This document shows, one piece after another, positions 1 through 6,561 of a DNA stretch of 10,293 bases. The stretch spans positions 1 to 10,293 of the forward strand of contig CAKQPE010000067.1 of assembly GCA_934256695.1 (NCBI GenBank). The letters are read 5' to 3'. The translations under genes and the position numbers were made by a program. The notes under the pieces are model-generated. The model did no database searches. It was given only the letters and a program-made list of their open reading frames with translations, and was not told where the DNA came from. This DNA comes from an uncultured Eubacteriales bacterium (GTDB lineage Bacteria > Bacillota > Clostridia > Lachnospirales > Anaerotignaceae). Numbering within the stretch: position 1 is the first letter of the stretch; each line of letters opens with the position of its first letter.

Positions 1-77
1 AATGTAATTGCGTTTTGATAAAAGTTTCGCTTGAGCCTTTTCAAAGGCTCACAGAGTTTGAGACAGAGTCTCAAGGT
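1..77. repeat. Interspersed two-hairpin repeat, copy A
   Basis: The first 31 bases nearly match 8254-8284 (both begin AATGTAATTG and share ATAAAAGTTT). Hairpin 1 is a 9-bp stem at 32-40/43-51 (TGAGCCTTT / AAAGGCTCA) around the two bases TC. Hairpin 2 is a 7-bp stem at 58-64/68-74 (TTGAGAC / GTCTCAA) with a 3-base loop, followed by GGT. The stems differ in sequence from the copy at 8254-8330 but have the same lengths. The copy may continue left of the window. It lies just beyond the tRNA-Ser terminator. Function is unknown; it could be a non-autonomous mobile element or a transcribed structured RNA. Confidence 0.7.
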
Positions 78-123
78 TTTTGATAAATTTACATTTTTGT
101 TTATATTATTTATTTTTAGGTAC

Positions 124-153
124 AAAAAAATCCTGCCTATAAAGACAGGATTT
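124..153 (-). terminator. Rho-independent terminator after tRNA-Ser
   Basis: Read on the minus strand, AAATCCTGTC pairs with GGCAGGATTT across a 6-base loop (TTTATA), including one T-G pair, and runs into a stretch of T residues. It begins directly after the 3' end of the tRNA. No other terminator is seen between endonuclease III and this point, so it may end that operon too. Confidence 0.85.
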
Positions 154-154
154 A

Positions 155-242
155 CGGAGATGAAGGGATTTGAACCCTTGCGCCGCTTACACGACCTACC
201 GCATTTCGAGTGCGGACCCTTCAACCACTTGGGTACATCTCC
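155..242 (-). tRNA. tRNA-Ser (anticodon CGA)
   Basis: The minus strand gives an acceptor stem GGAGATG (242-236) pairing with CATCTCC (162-156), with discriminator G at 155. The anticodon stem CCGCA/TGCGG encloses the loop CTCGAAA, so the anticodon is CGA, reading UCG. The long variable arm and the 88-base length are typical of class II serine tRNAs. The T-arm contains GGTTCAAATCC. CCA is not encoded, so it must be added by a nucleotidyltransferase. It lies 50 bases downstream of the endonuclease III stop codon, has its own likely promoter, and is followed by a terminator. Confidence 0.97.
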
Positions 243-255
243 AGACACCTTATAT

Positions 256-284
256 ATATTACCAAAAATTATTAATTAATTCAA
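256..284 (-). promoter_or_regulatory. Likely sigma-A promoter of tRNA-Ser
   Basis: On the minus strand there is a -35 box TTGAAT (284-279), a 17-base spacer and a -10 box TAATAT (261-256). The -10 box is preceded by TGG, an extended -10 feature. The predicted transcription start is near 249, a few bases before the tRNA. The promoter lies between the endonuclease III stop and the tRNA, so the tRNA can be made independently of the upstream operon. Confidence 0.65.
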
Positions 285-292
285 CTGTTTTT

Positions 293-937
293 TTATACAT
301 TATCAATCTCCGGTGTAAAATGCGGACAGAGATGCGAAAGAAAACACTCTCCACACTTTGGTCGCCTTGCAACGCATATGCTTCTGCCCAATGCTATAAC
401 CTGTGTATTGTATCTTATCCAGTGATCCTTCGGCAGTATTTCCATTAGTTCATGCTCTATCTTTACCGGGTCTTGACTTTTTGTCAGTCCCAACATATTT
501 GTTATCCTCTTAACATGTGTATCCACAACTATACTTGGGATTCCGTATATGTTGCCTCTTATTACGTTTGCTGTCTTTCGTCCTACTCCTGCAAGGGCAG
601 TAAGTTTATCAATATCGCTCGGAACTTCTCCGTTATAAAGTTCCAAAAGCATACGGCAAGATGCAATTATGTTCTTAGCCTTGTTGTGGTAAAATCCCGT
701 AGACCTAATATCGTTTTCCATTTCAGTCAAATCCGCCTCTGCAAAATCCTTTAAAGTTGGATATTTCTTAAAAAGGTTTGCTGTAACCAAGTTTACCCTG
801 TCATCGGTACACTGGGCACTTAAAATAGTAGCTATTAAAAGCTGCCATGGGTTTTCATGGTTAAGATAACACTTTATAGGTCCGTACTTTTCGTCCAAAA
901 GTGCCAGTATTTGTTTTACACGTTCTTTCTGTTCCAT
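293..937 (-). CDS. nth: Endonuclease III (DNA glycosylase/AP lyase)
   Basis: This is a base-excision repair enzyme that removes oxidised pyrimidines from DNA and cleaves the abasic site by beta-elimination. The 214-residue product is close to the 211 of E. coli Nth. The helix-hairpin-helix LAGVGRKTANV at about 115-125 carries the Schiff-base lysine K121. The catalytic aspartate is D139 in VVDTH. The C-terminal iron-sulfur loop has C188, C195, C198 and C204 in the classic C-X6-C-X2-C-X5-C spacing. The start at 937 is chosen over the in-frame ATG at 976 because TAAGGTGAG precedes it at good spacing and because 976 would overlap the upstream gene. The gene begins 10 bases after the radical SAM stop codon, so the two are probably translated together. 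Confidence 0.97.
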   Translation of the reverse strand: MEQKERVKQILALLDEKYGPIKCYLNHENPWQLLIATILSAQCTDDRVNLVTANLFKKYPTLKDFAEADLTEMENDIRSTGFYHNKAKNIIASCRMLLELYNGEVPSDIDKLTALAGVGRKTANVIRGNIYGIPSIVVDTHVKRITNMLGLTKSQDPVKIEHELMEILPKDHWIRYNTQVIALGRSICVARRPKCGECFLSHLCPHFTPEIDNV

Positions 938-941
938 TTTT

Positions 942-950
942 CTCACCTTA
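942..950 (-). promoter_or_regulatory. Ribosome binding site of nth, overlapping the upstream stop codon
   Basis: The minus strand reads TAAGGTGAG, in which TAA is the stop codon of the radical SAM gene and AAGGTG is the Shine-Dalgarno sequence of nth. ATG follows 4 bases after this site, at 937. It fixes the nth start and suggests translational coupling. Confidence 0.8.
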
Positions 951-2696
951 AATATGTATGCCGCAAATATCCGCATGATTAGTTATAATATCACGGCTGT
1001 AATAATTAAAAAGTATATCCGAAGATTTTTCGGTTACTTCATTGCAGTTATATATTTTTTCAATATCAATGTCAAAATGCTCTATTCTGCACATTCTGGA
1101 AAGCTGTGCCGCAGTAAATTCTTTTAAATTAGGCATATATTTTTCAGTCAATTCTTTTGTATTAAAGAACTTTCTCTTTTTGGCCTTATATTCTTCCGAT
1201 ATTTCTTCATCAATAAAATACGGCATTGCTTTAAGATTATCCGAAAGCAGCATATCAAGTTTAAGCAGATTTTTTATTATATTCATTATCTTTTTATCAA
1301 AATCTTGATTTATGCAAAATTCATAAAATATAACATAAAGCTCCTGCTTGTTGTGGTTTACCTTATGCAGCCCGTTTATTTGCCAGTATTCACTTAGTTT
1401 TTCATAAAAATTAAACGGTGACTCAAAAAGCTTAGACACATATTTTTCCGTATTAGGTATTTTAAACGAATTTCTGTATGTTTCAACCATTTCTTCTATT
1501 GCTTTTAATTTCAGCATATGTTCAAAATCAATTTCCTTTGTATAAAGAACCTCATACGGTGCTTTGCTGTCATAAACGATACCGTATTTTTCGGCATCTC
1601 TCCTCAGCCCCGAGCCTTTCAGAAGTTTTAAAAAGCCCAGCTGAAGCTGTTCCGGATCAAGAGAATACACATCGTTAAATGATTTTCCGAATGATTTGTA
1701 GTCTTCATAAGGAAGCCCTGCTATCAAATCCAGATGCACATGAATATTTTTTCCTTCTTTTATTTTTTCAACCTTATGTTTAAGTGTTTCAAAATCATTG
1801 TTTCGGCTTACGGCGGCAAGAGTTTTGTTGTTTGTTGACTGTACGCCTATTTCAAACTGAAAAAGTCCCTTTCTTGCATTCTTGAGAAAGTCTATTTCCG
1901 AATCATCCATTATATGTGCTTCTATTTCCATATGAAAATTAGTTTTCCCGTTATCGTTATCCATAAGGTACTGCCATATAAAATGAGCATGATCTTTTTT
2001 GCAGTTAAAGGTACGGTCAACAAACTTAACCTGTTTTACCTTATTTTTTATAAAAAAGTCCAAATCGCTTTTCGTTCTTTCGTCAGAAAGAAACCTAACC
2101 CTTCCGTCAATGGAAGAAAGACAGAACTGACAGTTATACGGGCAGCCTCTCTGGGATTCATAATATATAATCCTGTTTTCCATATCCGAAAGATTTCCTG
2201 ATGAAAAAGGAATGTCGTCAGGGTTAAGCTCACTTTCGGGCAGATTGGAAATTATATTTTTTCCGTTTCTGTAGGTAATTCCCTTTATTTTTGAAAAATC
2301 AATATTTCCGCCTACAAACTGCTCTGTCAGGTTAAAAAGTATTTTTTCACCCTCGCCTCTTATTACGAAATCAATAAACGAATAATCCGAAAGAATCTTT
2401 TCACTTTCAAAGCTAACCTCCGGACCGCCTAAAAATATAACTGAGTTCGGAAGAACTTTTTTCAGATTTTCGGCTATATCAAGAATCATATTTATATTCC
2501 ATATATAGCAGGAAAAGCCTATTACATCAGGCTTTTTTTCGTATATTTCCTGCAATATGAAACTTTTTTCATTGTTTATGGTAAACTCTGCCGTTTCGAT
2601 ATATTCATTGAACTTATGACAATATGCTTTTAAAGAACGAATGGCAAGTGACGAATGTATAAATTTTGCATTAAGTGCAGTAAGAAGTATTTTCAT
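948..2696 (-). CDS. B12-binding radical SAM protein with DUF4080 C-terminus
   Basis: The 582-residue protein has three parts. Residues 1 to about 140 form a cobalamin-binding-type domain, with MKILLTALNAKFIHSSLAIR at the N-terminus, GGPE at 90-93 and RGEGE at 113-117. Residues about 175-380 form the radical SAM core, with the cluster motif C185-X3-C189-X2-C192. The C-terminal part resembles DUF4080. Family members use S-adenosylmethionine and a 4Fe-4S cluster for radical chemistry, but the substrate of the DUF4080 group is not known to me. The start at 2696 is supported by AGGAG about 8 bases upstream. The gene is followed after 10 bases by nth. Whether this pairing means a role in nucleic-acid modification or repair is speculation. 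Confidence 0.9.
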   Translation of the reverse strand: MKILLTALNAKFIHSSLAIRSLKAYCHKFNEYIETAEFTINNEKSFILQEIYEKKPDVIGFSCYIWNINMILDIAENLKKVLPNSVIFLGGPEVSFESEKILSDYSFIDFVIRGEGEKILFNLTEQFVGGNIDFSKIKGITYRNGKNIISNLPESELNPDDIPFSSGNLSDMENRIIYYESQRGCPYNCQFCLSSIDGRVRFLSDERTKSDLDFFIKNKVKQVKFVDRTFNCKKDHAHFIWQYLMDNDNGKTNFHMEIEAHIMDDSEIDFLKNARKGLFQFEIGVQSTNNKTLAAVSRNNDFETLKHKVEKIKEGKNIHVHLDLIAGLPYEDYKSFGKSFNDVYSLDPEQLQLGFLKLLKGSGLRRDAEKYGIVYDSKAPYEVLYTKEIDFEHMLKLKAIEEMVETYRNSFKIPNTEKYVSKLFESPFNFYEKLSEYWQINGLHKVNHNKQELYVIFYEFCINQDFDKKIMNIIKNLLKLDMLLSDNLKAMPYFIDEEISEEYKAKKRKFFNTKELTEKYMPNLKEFTAAQLSRMCRIEHFDIDIEKIYNCNEVTEKSSDILFNYYSRDIITNHADICGIHI

Positions 2697-2725
2697 ATAT
2701 TTTCTCCTATATTTTTATACAACCC

Positions 2726-2734
2726 AGTATACCA
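2726..2734 (-). promoter_or_regulatory. Possible extended -10 promoter of the radical SAM-nth operon
   Basis: The minus strand reads TGG followed by TATACT (2731-2726), an extended -10 box. No convincing -35 box is present at 16-18 bases. The predicted start near 2719 would leave a leader of about 22 bases. It lies in the 94-base gap after the DUF1887 gene, where no clear terminator is visible, so read-through from upstream is also possible. Confidence 0.4.
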
Positions 2735-2790
2735 TCAAAATTAATATTTTTAAAGCCTGTGGTTTATGCCAACGCCGGTAAATTTTATGG

Positions 2791-3981
2791 TCAGAATTTT
2801 TTCCATTTAAGGCTTACAAGGTCATGTCCGCTTACCGCTTCTACAAGACGTTTTGAAAACTCACCACTTAAAATATCACTTTTATCAAGCATTTCAACAC
2901 CAAAATCAGCGGCTCGTTTAAAAGCACCGCTTTGGACATTTTTTTCATCACTGAAGCTGACTATTATTGCTTTTGAAAACCAGCCTCCGAGACGCTTTCT
3001 TTCAAGTACAAGTTCATTTATTGCAGCAGTTGTGACACTTGTCAGTTTGCAGCTTACGAATACAGGAAGTGAGTTGTCGGTAAAAATAACATCAATTTCA
3101 TTTCCCGGTACACTTTTATCATCAAAAATATCCCAGTCCACCATTGTACCGAGACGTACATCATTAAAAACTCCGCTTTTAACTGCATTTATGTAAACAA
3201 AAAGCTCAAGCCAAACACCGTAGTTTATGGCATAGGACTTGTTTTGTGACGATGTAAATGTAAAAACTATATGTCCCGGAGAAAGATACAGATTTTTTAT
3301 AAAACCGAGAGATTCCATTTTTTTCAACATTCTTTCATCAGGAGAAATATGGTTTCCTCGGTTTTTAAAGCTTGACATGGCTCTTAAATCAAGATCATCA
3401 TAAGCTGTAGCTGCCATTGCCTGCTGCATATAGTTGCAGGTCCTTTTCCATTGAGGCAGATTTCGGAAAATGTATCGGCACATTTCAAGAATGTTGTCAA
3501 AATCTTCTTCCTTTGGTCCGTTATGGGAGTTGCCGACAAAATGTGCTCCTCTGGCTATTACATAGTCATCAAGCTGAAGCTGTTCTGTAGGTATAAAATC
3601 GTTTTTATCCAGAATATTTTCCACTCTGCCGTTTATTATATCGGTAAAAAACATTTTTATTCCCATATCTATGCCGGCCTTTACACCTGCAACTATCATC
3701 AGCTCACTTCCGCCTGTAATGTCCATAACACAGTTTTGATAATCGTCTATAATGCCTTTTGTTACGGAATATATATCCGAAACACTTGTTATATTAACAG
3801 GTCTTGTTTCAAATATAATATCCGGCAGCCGTCTTTTGAAACAGTTTTCAAGACATATGAAACGGTTGTTTTCCTTTATCTGACTGTCATAAACAAAAAC
3901 AATTCTGTCAGGTTTGACGGAAAAACAGGCAAGGATATTTTTTATGGTATCCTTATCGTAAAATTCTATCTGTGTAAGCAT
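2791..3981 (-). CDS. DUF1887 family protein, Card1/Can2-like (CARF plus PD-(D/E)XK nuclease-like)
   Basis: The 396-residue protein has an N-terminal Rossmann-like region (1 to about 150) with DITGGSELM at 87-95. This resembles the ligand-binding (D/N)xTGGT loop of CARF domains, which sense cyclic oligoadenylates in type III CRISPR systems. The middle (about 160-245) may be a winged-helix linker. The C-terminal part has the nuclease-like pattern GVWLE (E259), GNEIDV (D297) and VSCK (K312). S310 sits where many members have the glutamate of E-x-K. Family knowledge: Card1 and Can2 nucleases share this architecture. No CRISPR array or cas gene is in the window. The start at 3981 has AAAGGAGGG upstream; an earlier in-frame ATG at 4023 lacks this. 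The gene lies 45 bases after gerW, in the same direction. Nuclease activity is inferred only. Confidence 0.8.
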   Translation of the reverse strand: MLTQIEFYDKDTIKNILACFSVKPDRIVFVYDSQIKENNRFICLENCFKRRLPDIIFETRPVNITSVSDIYSVTKGIIDDYQNCVMDITGGSELMIVAGVKAGIDMGIKMFFTDIINGRVENILDKNDFIPTEQLQLDDYVIARGAHFVGNSHNGPKEEDFDNILEMCRYIFRNLPQWKRTCNYMQQAMAATAYDDLDLRAMSSFKNRGNHISPDERMLKKMESLGFIKNLYLSPGHIVFTFTSSQNKSYAINYGVWLELFVYINAVKSGVFNDVRLGTMVDWDIFDDKSVPGNEIDVIFTDNSLPVFVSCKLTSVTTAAINELVLERKRLGGWFSKAIIVSFSDEKNVQSGAFKRAADFGVEMLDKSDILSGEFSKRLVEAVSGHDLVSLKWKKF

Positions 3982-3988
3982 GACAAAT

Positions 3989-3997
3989 CCCTCCTTT
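3989..3997 (-). promoter_or_regulatory. Ribosome binding site that sets the DUF1887 start
   Basis: The minus strand reads AAAGGAGGG, a near-perfect Shine-Dalgarno sequence placed 7 bases before the ATG at 3981. It argues against the upstream in-frame ATG at 4023. Confidence 0.8.
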
Positions 3998-4026
3998 AAA
4001 GGAATATGCTCTTTTTTAAACAAAAT

Positions 4027-4413
4027 TTATTCAAAGTCAGCTGTTTCGGGTTCGGATAAATTTTCTTTTGCTTTTTTAAATGCCGCATTAAAATTAAGTT
4101 TGTTTGCAATGGAAGGTGCAAGGTCTATAATTTTGTTAAGTGCATCTTGGTTTTTAATGTTTATAAGCTGAACATTGCCGTTTACTATGGCTATAACGGC
4201 ATTTGGGGCAACCTTTGCACCCATACCGCCTGCAACGCCGTTTTTGCCGGATTTTTCGTTTCCGCCTGCACCCATACCGAAAGAAACCTCAATAAGCGGA
4301 ATAAGAGTTATTTCGCCTACGGTAACGGCTTCGCCTACAACTGTTTTTGATGATATAAATTCTCCAAGCTTTTCACAAAGAGCATTGATATTTTCTTTTA
4401 CGCTTTCTGCCAT
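4027..4413 (-). CDS. gerW: GerW family sporulation protein (YtfJ-like)
   Basis: The 128-residue product matches the GerW/YtfJ family, small spore proteins needed for normal germination in Bacillus subtilis; the biochemical role is unresolved. The family core is clear: an N-terminal helix, then GEAVTVGEITLIPLIEVSFG at 27-46, a glycine-rich stretch (47-66, with GMGAGG and GGMG), and the VAPNAVIAIVNGNVQLI strand region at 68-84. The C-terminal 25 residues are charged. The start at 4413 has TGAGGTG upstream at good spacing; an in-frame GTG at 4422 is less likely. The gene begins 16 bases after the DUF2953 gene, as in the Bacillus ytfI-ytfJ pair. Its presence marks the organism as a probable spore-former. 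Confidence 0.93.
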   Translation of the reverse strand: MAESVKENINALCEKLGEFISSKTVVGEAVTVGEITLIPLIEVSFGMGAGGNEKSGKNGVAGGMGAKVAPNAVIAIVNGNVQLINIKNQDALNKIIDLAPSIANKLNFNAAFKKAKENLSEPETADFE

Positions 4414-4429
4414 GAAATACACCTCAGTT

Positions 4430-5437
4430 TCATTTGTTTTTTATAAATATAAATATTATTTTTCTTATCGGTTTTATTATCAAAAGTTTTAATGAAATAA
4501 AAAGAATATATCCTAAAGTAAATCGTCCTCTGAATTTACCGTTTCCGTTAAAGGTTAAATTATCAAAATCTCCCGTTATATTTAATTTTTCAATAAACAT
4601 TCCCTTTATTATTGAGCTGAAAGCAAGCAAAAGACCTGTATATTCGGGATTGCCAAGCCCTGTTGCTGCCGTTATGGAAACGGATTTGGGAAGAACTGTT
4701 TTAAGAAAACTTTTTAAAAAGTTATATATTCCCGACAGTATTGTTTGTATATCCTCAAAAGGAAGTTCTATGAAATATTTTAAATTTAAAGATTCTTCTT
4801 TGTTTTCTTCTTCGGATATATTTGTTTCTTCGGTATTTTCTTTTTCCGGTTCTTCTTTTATATTTTCTTCTGTATCTTCAAAAGACTCAAAATCACTTAT
4901 TTTAATTCGCTTTATTTCAAAATCGGTATTGTCATCGGAAGGAATGTTTTTAAACCGTTCCTCCCACGGGATATTTCTTGTTTCCGATTTTTTAATTTCT
5001 TTTTTTACTTCTTTCTTAGGCTCTGTTTTTACTGAGTCTTCTTTTTCGGAAGAAGAAATTGTTTTTTCCGAAAAATCAGCTTTTGTTTCGTTTAAAATTT
5101 CCGCTCTTTCTTCTTTTGAAACAACATCACCGGCAGGCACAGTTTTCTTTTTTTCGGAATAAGGTTTGGCTTTGCCTTTTTTCGGAAATACGGTCTTTTT
5201 CCCTATTTTTACCGCATATCGGAAATTTTCGTCCCTGTAGACAAAAGCCGCTTTTATAATGCCGAAAATATAGCTTATACGCATTTTAAAATATGTACTG
5301 TCATCATTTCCGAAATTAATATAATAATTTATATGGGAAAATAACAGAATTAAGCTGACTGCAATAACGGCACACAGGACAAAAAGGAGAATTATTCCTA
5401 TTATTTTTAAAATTAAAAATATTGCTGATATAATCAT
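4430..5437 (-). CDS. DUF2953 domain membrane protein (YtfI-like)
   Basis: The 335-residue protein starts with a long hydrophobic stretch (about 2-33), an anchor or uncleaved signal. A short domain follows, then a low-complexity region at about 95-215 rich in Lys, Glu and Ser. The C-terminal domain (about 225-335) carries SITAATGLGNPEYTGLLLAF at 255-274 and ends in a second hydrophobic segment with basic residues. This C-terminal pattern (GLGNPxxTG) fits DUF2953, whose Bacillus member ytfI lies next to ytfJ. The gene order DUF2953-gerW is the main support. Function is unknown; a role in spore formation is inferred from the neighbour. The start has AAGGTGA 5 bases upstream. The charged middle is the least conserved-looking part and may be disordered. 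Confidence 0.75.
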   Translation of the reverse strand: MIISAIFLILKIIGIILLFVLCAVIAVSLILLFSHINYYINFGNDDSTYFKMRISYIFGIIKAAFVYRDENFRYAVKIGKKTVFPKKGKAKPYSEKKKTVPAGDVVSKEERAEILNETKADFSEKTISSSEKEDSVKTEPKKEVKKEIKKSETRNIPWEERFKNIPSDDNTDFEIKRIKISDFESFEDTEENIKEEPEKENTEETNISEEENKEESLNLKYFIELPFEDIQTILSGIYNFLKSFLKTVLPKSVSITAATGLGNPEYTGLLLAFSSIIKGMFIEKLNITGDFDNLTFNGNGKFRGRFTLGYILFISLKLLIIKPIRKIIFIFIKNK

Positions 5438-5464
5438 TCAATCACCTTAATAATGCTGACATTT

Positions 5465-5767
5465 TTATTTTTCTGCTATAAGATTTCTGCCTATGTCGGA
5501 AATATTCCAGTTATTTTTTATGGCATATTTAACCATTTCTTCATATACTCGGTAGGCATTGTATTTGCCTGAACATACTGCGGCTGTATACATATCTTTG
5601 TAGTTGTCATTTTTAAAATATTCATAAGAGGATAAAATTACGCTTTTCTTTTCCTTGTCTACAAGTACAAGATAAATATTAAATAAAGGTATATTTTTTT
5701 TCAGACTGTAAAAAACGGTTTTTGTATCGTCAATTCCGCTTACAAATACATTTTCAATAAATTTCAT
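5465..5767 (-). CDS. Hypothetical protein, 100 residues, first gene of the gerW operon
   Basis: I do not recognise this protein. It is soluble, with no signal peptide or membrane segment. The N-terminal half looks like beta strands (FNIYLVLVDKEKKSVILSS at about 29-47). The C-terminal half looks helical (KYNAYRVYEEMVKYAIKNNW at about 68-87). The start is supported by GGAGA about 7 bases upstream. It ends 27 bases before the DUF2953 gene on the same strand, so it probably belongs to the same transcript as gerW and the DUF1887 gene. A possible extended -10 promoter lies upstream at 5819-5827. Confidence 0.75.
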   Translation of the reverse strand: MKFIENVFVSGIDDTKTVFYSLKKNIPLFNIYLVLVDKEKKSVILSSYEYFKNDNYKDMYTAAVCSGKYNAYRVYEEMVKYAIKNNWNISDIGRNLIAEK

Positions 5768-5818
5768 ATCTGTTCTCCGACAAATAAATTTAAATTCACT
5801 GTACTGATATTATTTTTT

Positions 5819-5827
5819 AGTATATCA
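5819..5827 (-). promoter_or_regulatory. Possible extended -10 promoter of the gerW operon
   Basis: The minus strand reads TGA followed by TATACT (5824-5819). The -35 region is weak. The predicted start near 5812 gives a leader of about 45 bases. I could not find a convincing forespore sigma factor site, though gerW homologues are made in the forespore in Bacillus. Confidence 0.35.
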
Positions 5828-5854
5828 TAAACCGCTTCCAATTACTATTCAAAT

Positions 5855-6211
5855 TTATTTGCGTGCATTGTTTTTAAAAATTTCACCTATGCCTATTAAA
5901 ATAAGAAAAACGGCAAACATTTTTCTTAATATGTTCCCTGAAATCAGCATAGCAAGAAATGCACCTAAAACACAGGCGGGAACGGAAGAAAAAACAATAG
6001 GTTTTATTATTTTCTTTTCTATATTACCTTTTTTTAGGTGTATTATTACTGCCATAGCCGCCGACGGAATAAAATAAATTAGGTTTATTCCCTGTATCTG
6101 CTGTTGTGTATAATCGGTAAAGAAAGTAAGCACAGGTATAAGAATTGTGCCTCCGCCTATACCCATGCCGCCGAGTATACCGGAAAAAAGACTTGATAAA
6201 AACAAAATCAT
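5855..6211 (-). CDS. TauE/SafE (TSUP) family half-transporter, second half
   Basis: The 118-residue protein has about four membrane segments and the family signature GIGGGTILIP at 17-26. TauE/SafE proteins export sulfite, sulfoacetate or related organic anions, and usually have about 250 residues and two related halves. Here the second half is a separate gene whose ATG overlaps the TGA of the first half (ATGA at 6208-6211). The two are therefore translationally coupled and probably form one transporter. The basic loop LKKGNIEKKIIKP (59-71) and C-terminus KNNARK are likely cytoplasmic. No complete gene has been cut by a simple frameshift: both reading frames have their own start. The substrate cannot be told from sequence. 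Confidence 0.85.
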   Translation of the reverse strand: MILFLSSLFSGILGGMGIGGGTILIPVLTFFTDYTQQQIQGINLIYFIPSAAMAVIIHLKKGNIEKKIIKPIVFSSVPACVLGAFLAMLISGNILRKMFAVFLILIGIGEIFKNNARK

Positions 6212-6561
6212 ATCATTATCATCCTCACTGCCGATATTATCATAAAAAAACCGAATATTTTATGGATAATGTTATCGGATACTTTGTTTAAAAGAAATGC
6301 ACCCAAAATACTGCCTGTAACTCCGCCGGCAGAAGCAAGCAATATACTTTTAAGCAAAATATCGGCTTTAAAAAGATATATTGCCGCCGATACAACAGAA
6401 ACGGGAAGTATGACGGCAACAGCCGTTGCGTGGCTTTTCTTTGCATCAAGGCGAGCATATTTTTCAAACATATATACGGCAGATACACCACCGCCGGAAC
6501 CGAAAATACCATTTGTAAGACCTATTATTATTCCGAATATTATTGTCTTTGCTTTATTCAT
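6208..6561 (-). CDS. TauE/SafE (TSUP) family half-transporter, first half
   Basis: The 117-residue membrane protein has about four hydrophobic segments. It has the glycine-rich loop GIFGSGGGVSAVY at 18-30, the counterpart of GIGGG in its partner, and a basic loop ARLDAKKSHATA (36-47). This corresponds to the N-terminal half of a full TauE/SafE anion exporter. It is the promoter-proximal gene and overlaps the second half by 4 bases. The start at 6561 has CGGTGA about 7 bases upstream. A clear promoter was not found. Confidence 0.85.
   Translation of the reverse strand: MNKAKTIIFGIIIGLTNGIFGSGGGVSAVYMFEKYARLDAKKSHATAVAVILPVSVVSAAIYLFKADILLKSILLASAGGVTGSILGAFLLNKVSDNIIHKIFGFFMIISAVRMIMI

Noticed and set aside
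938..976. An upstream ATG at 976 giving a 227-residue endonuclease III
   Set aside because: It overlaps the end of the radical SAM gene, adds residues not seen in the family, and lacks a ribosome binding site, whereas the ATG at 937 has a strong one.
4434..5162. A long plus-strand open frame (242 codons) opposite the DUF2953 gene
   Set aside because: It is the mirror of the low-complexity Lys/Glu-rich stretch, giving runs of Ser and Phe, with no ribosome binding site or family match.
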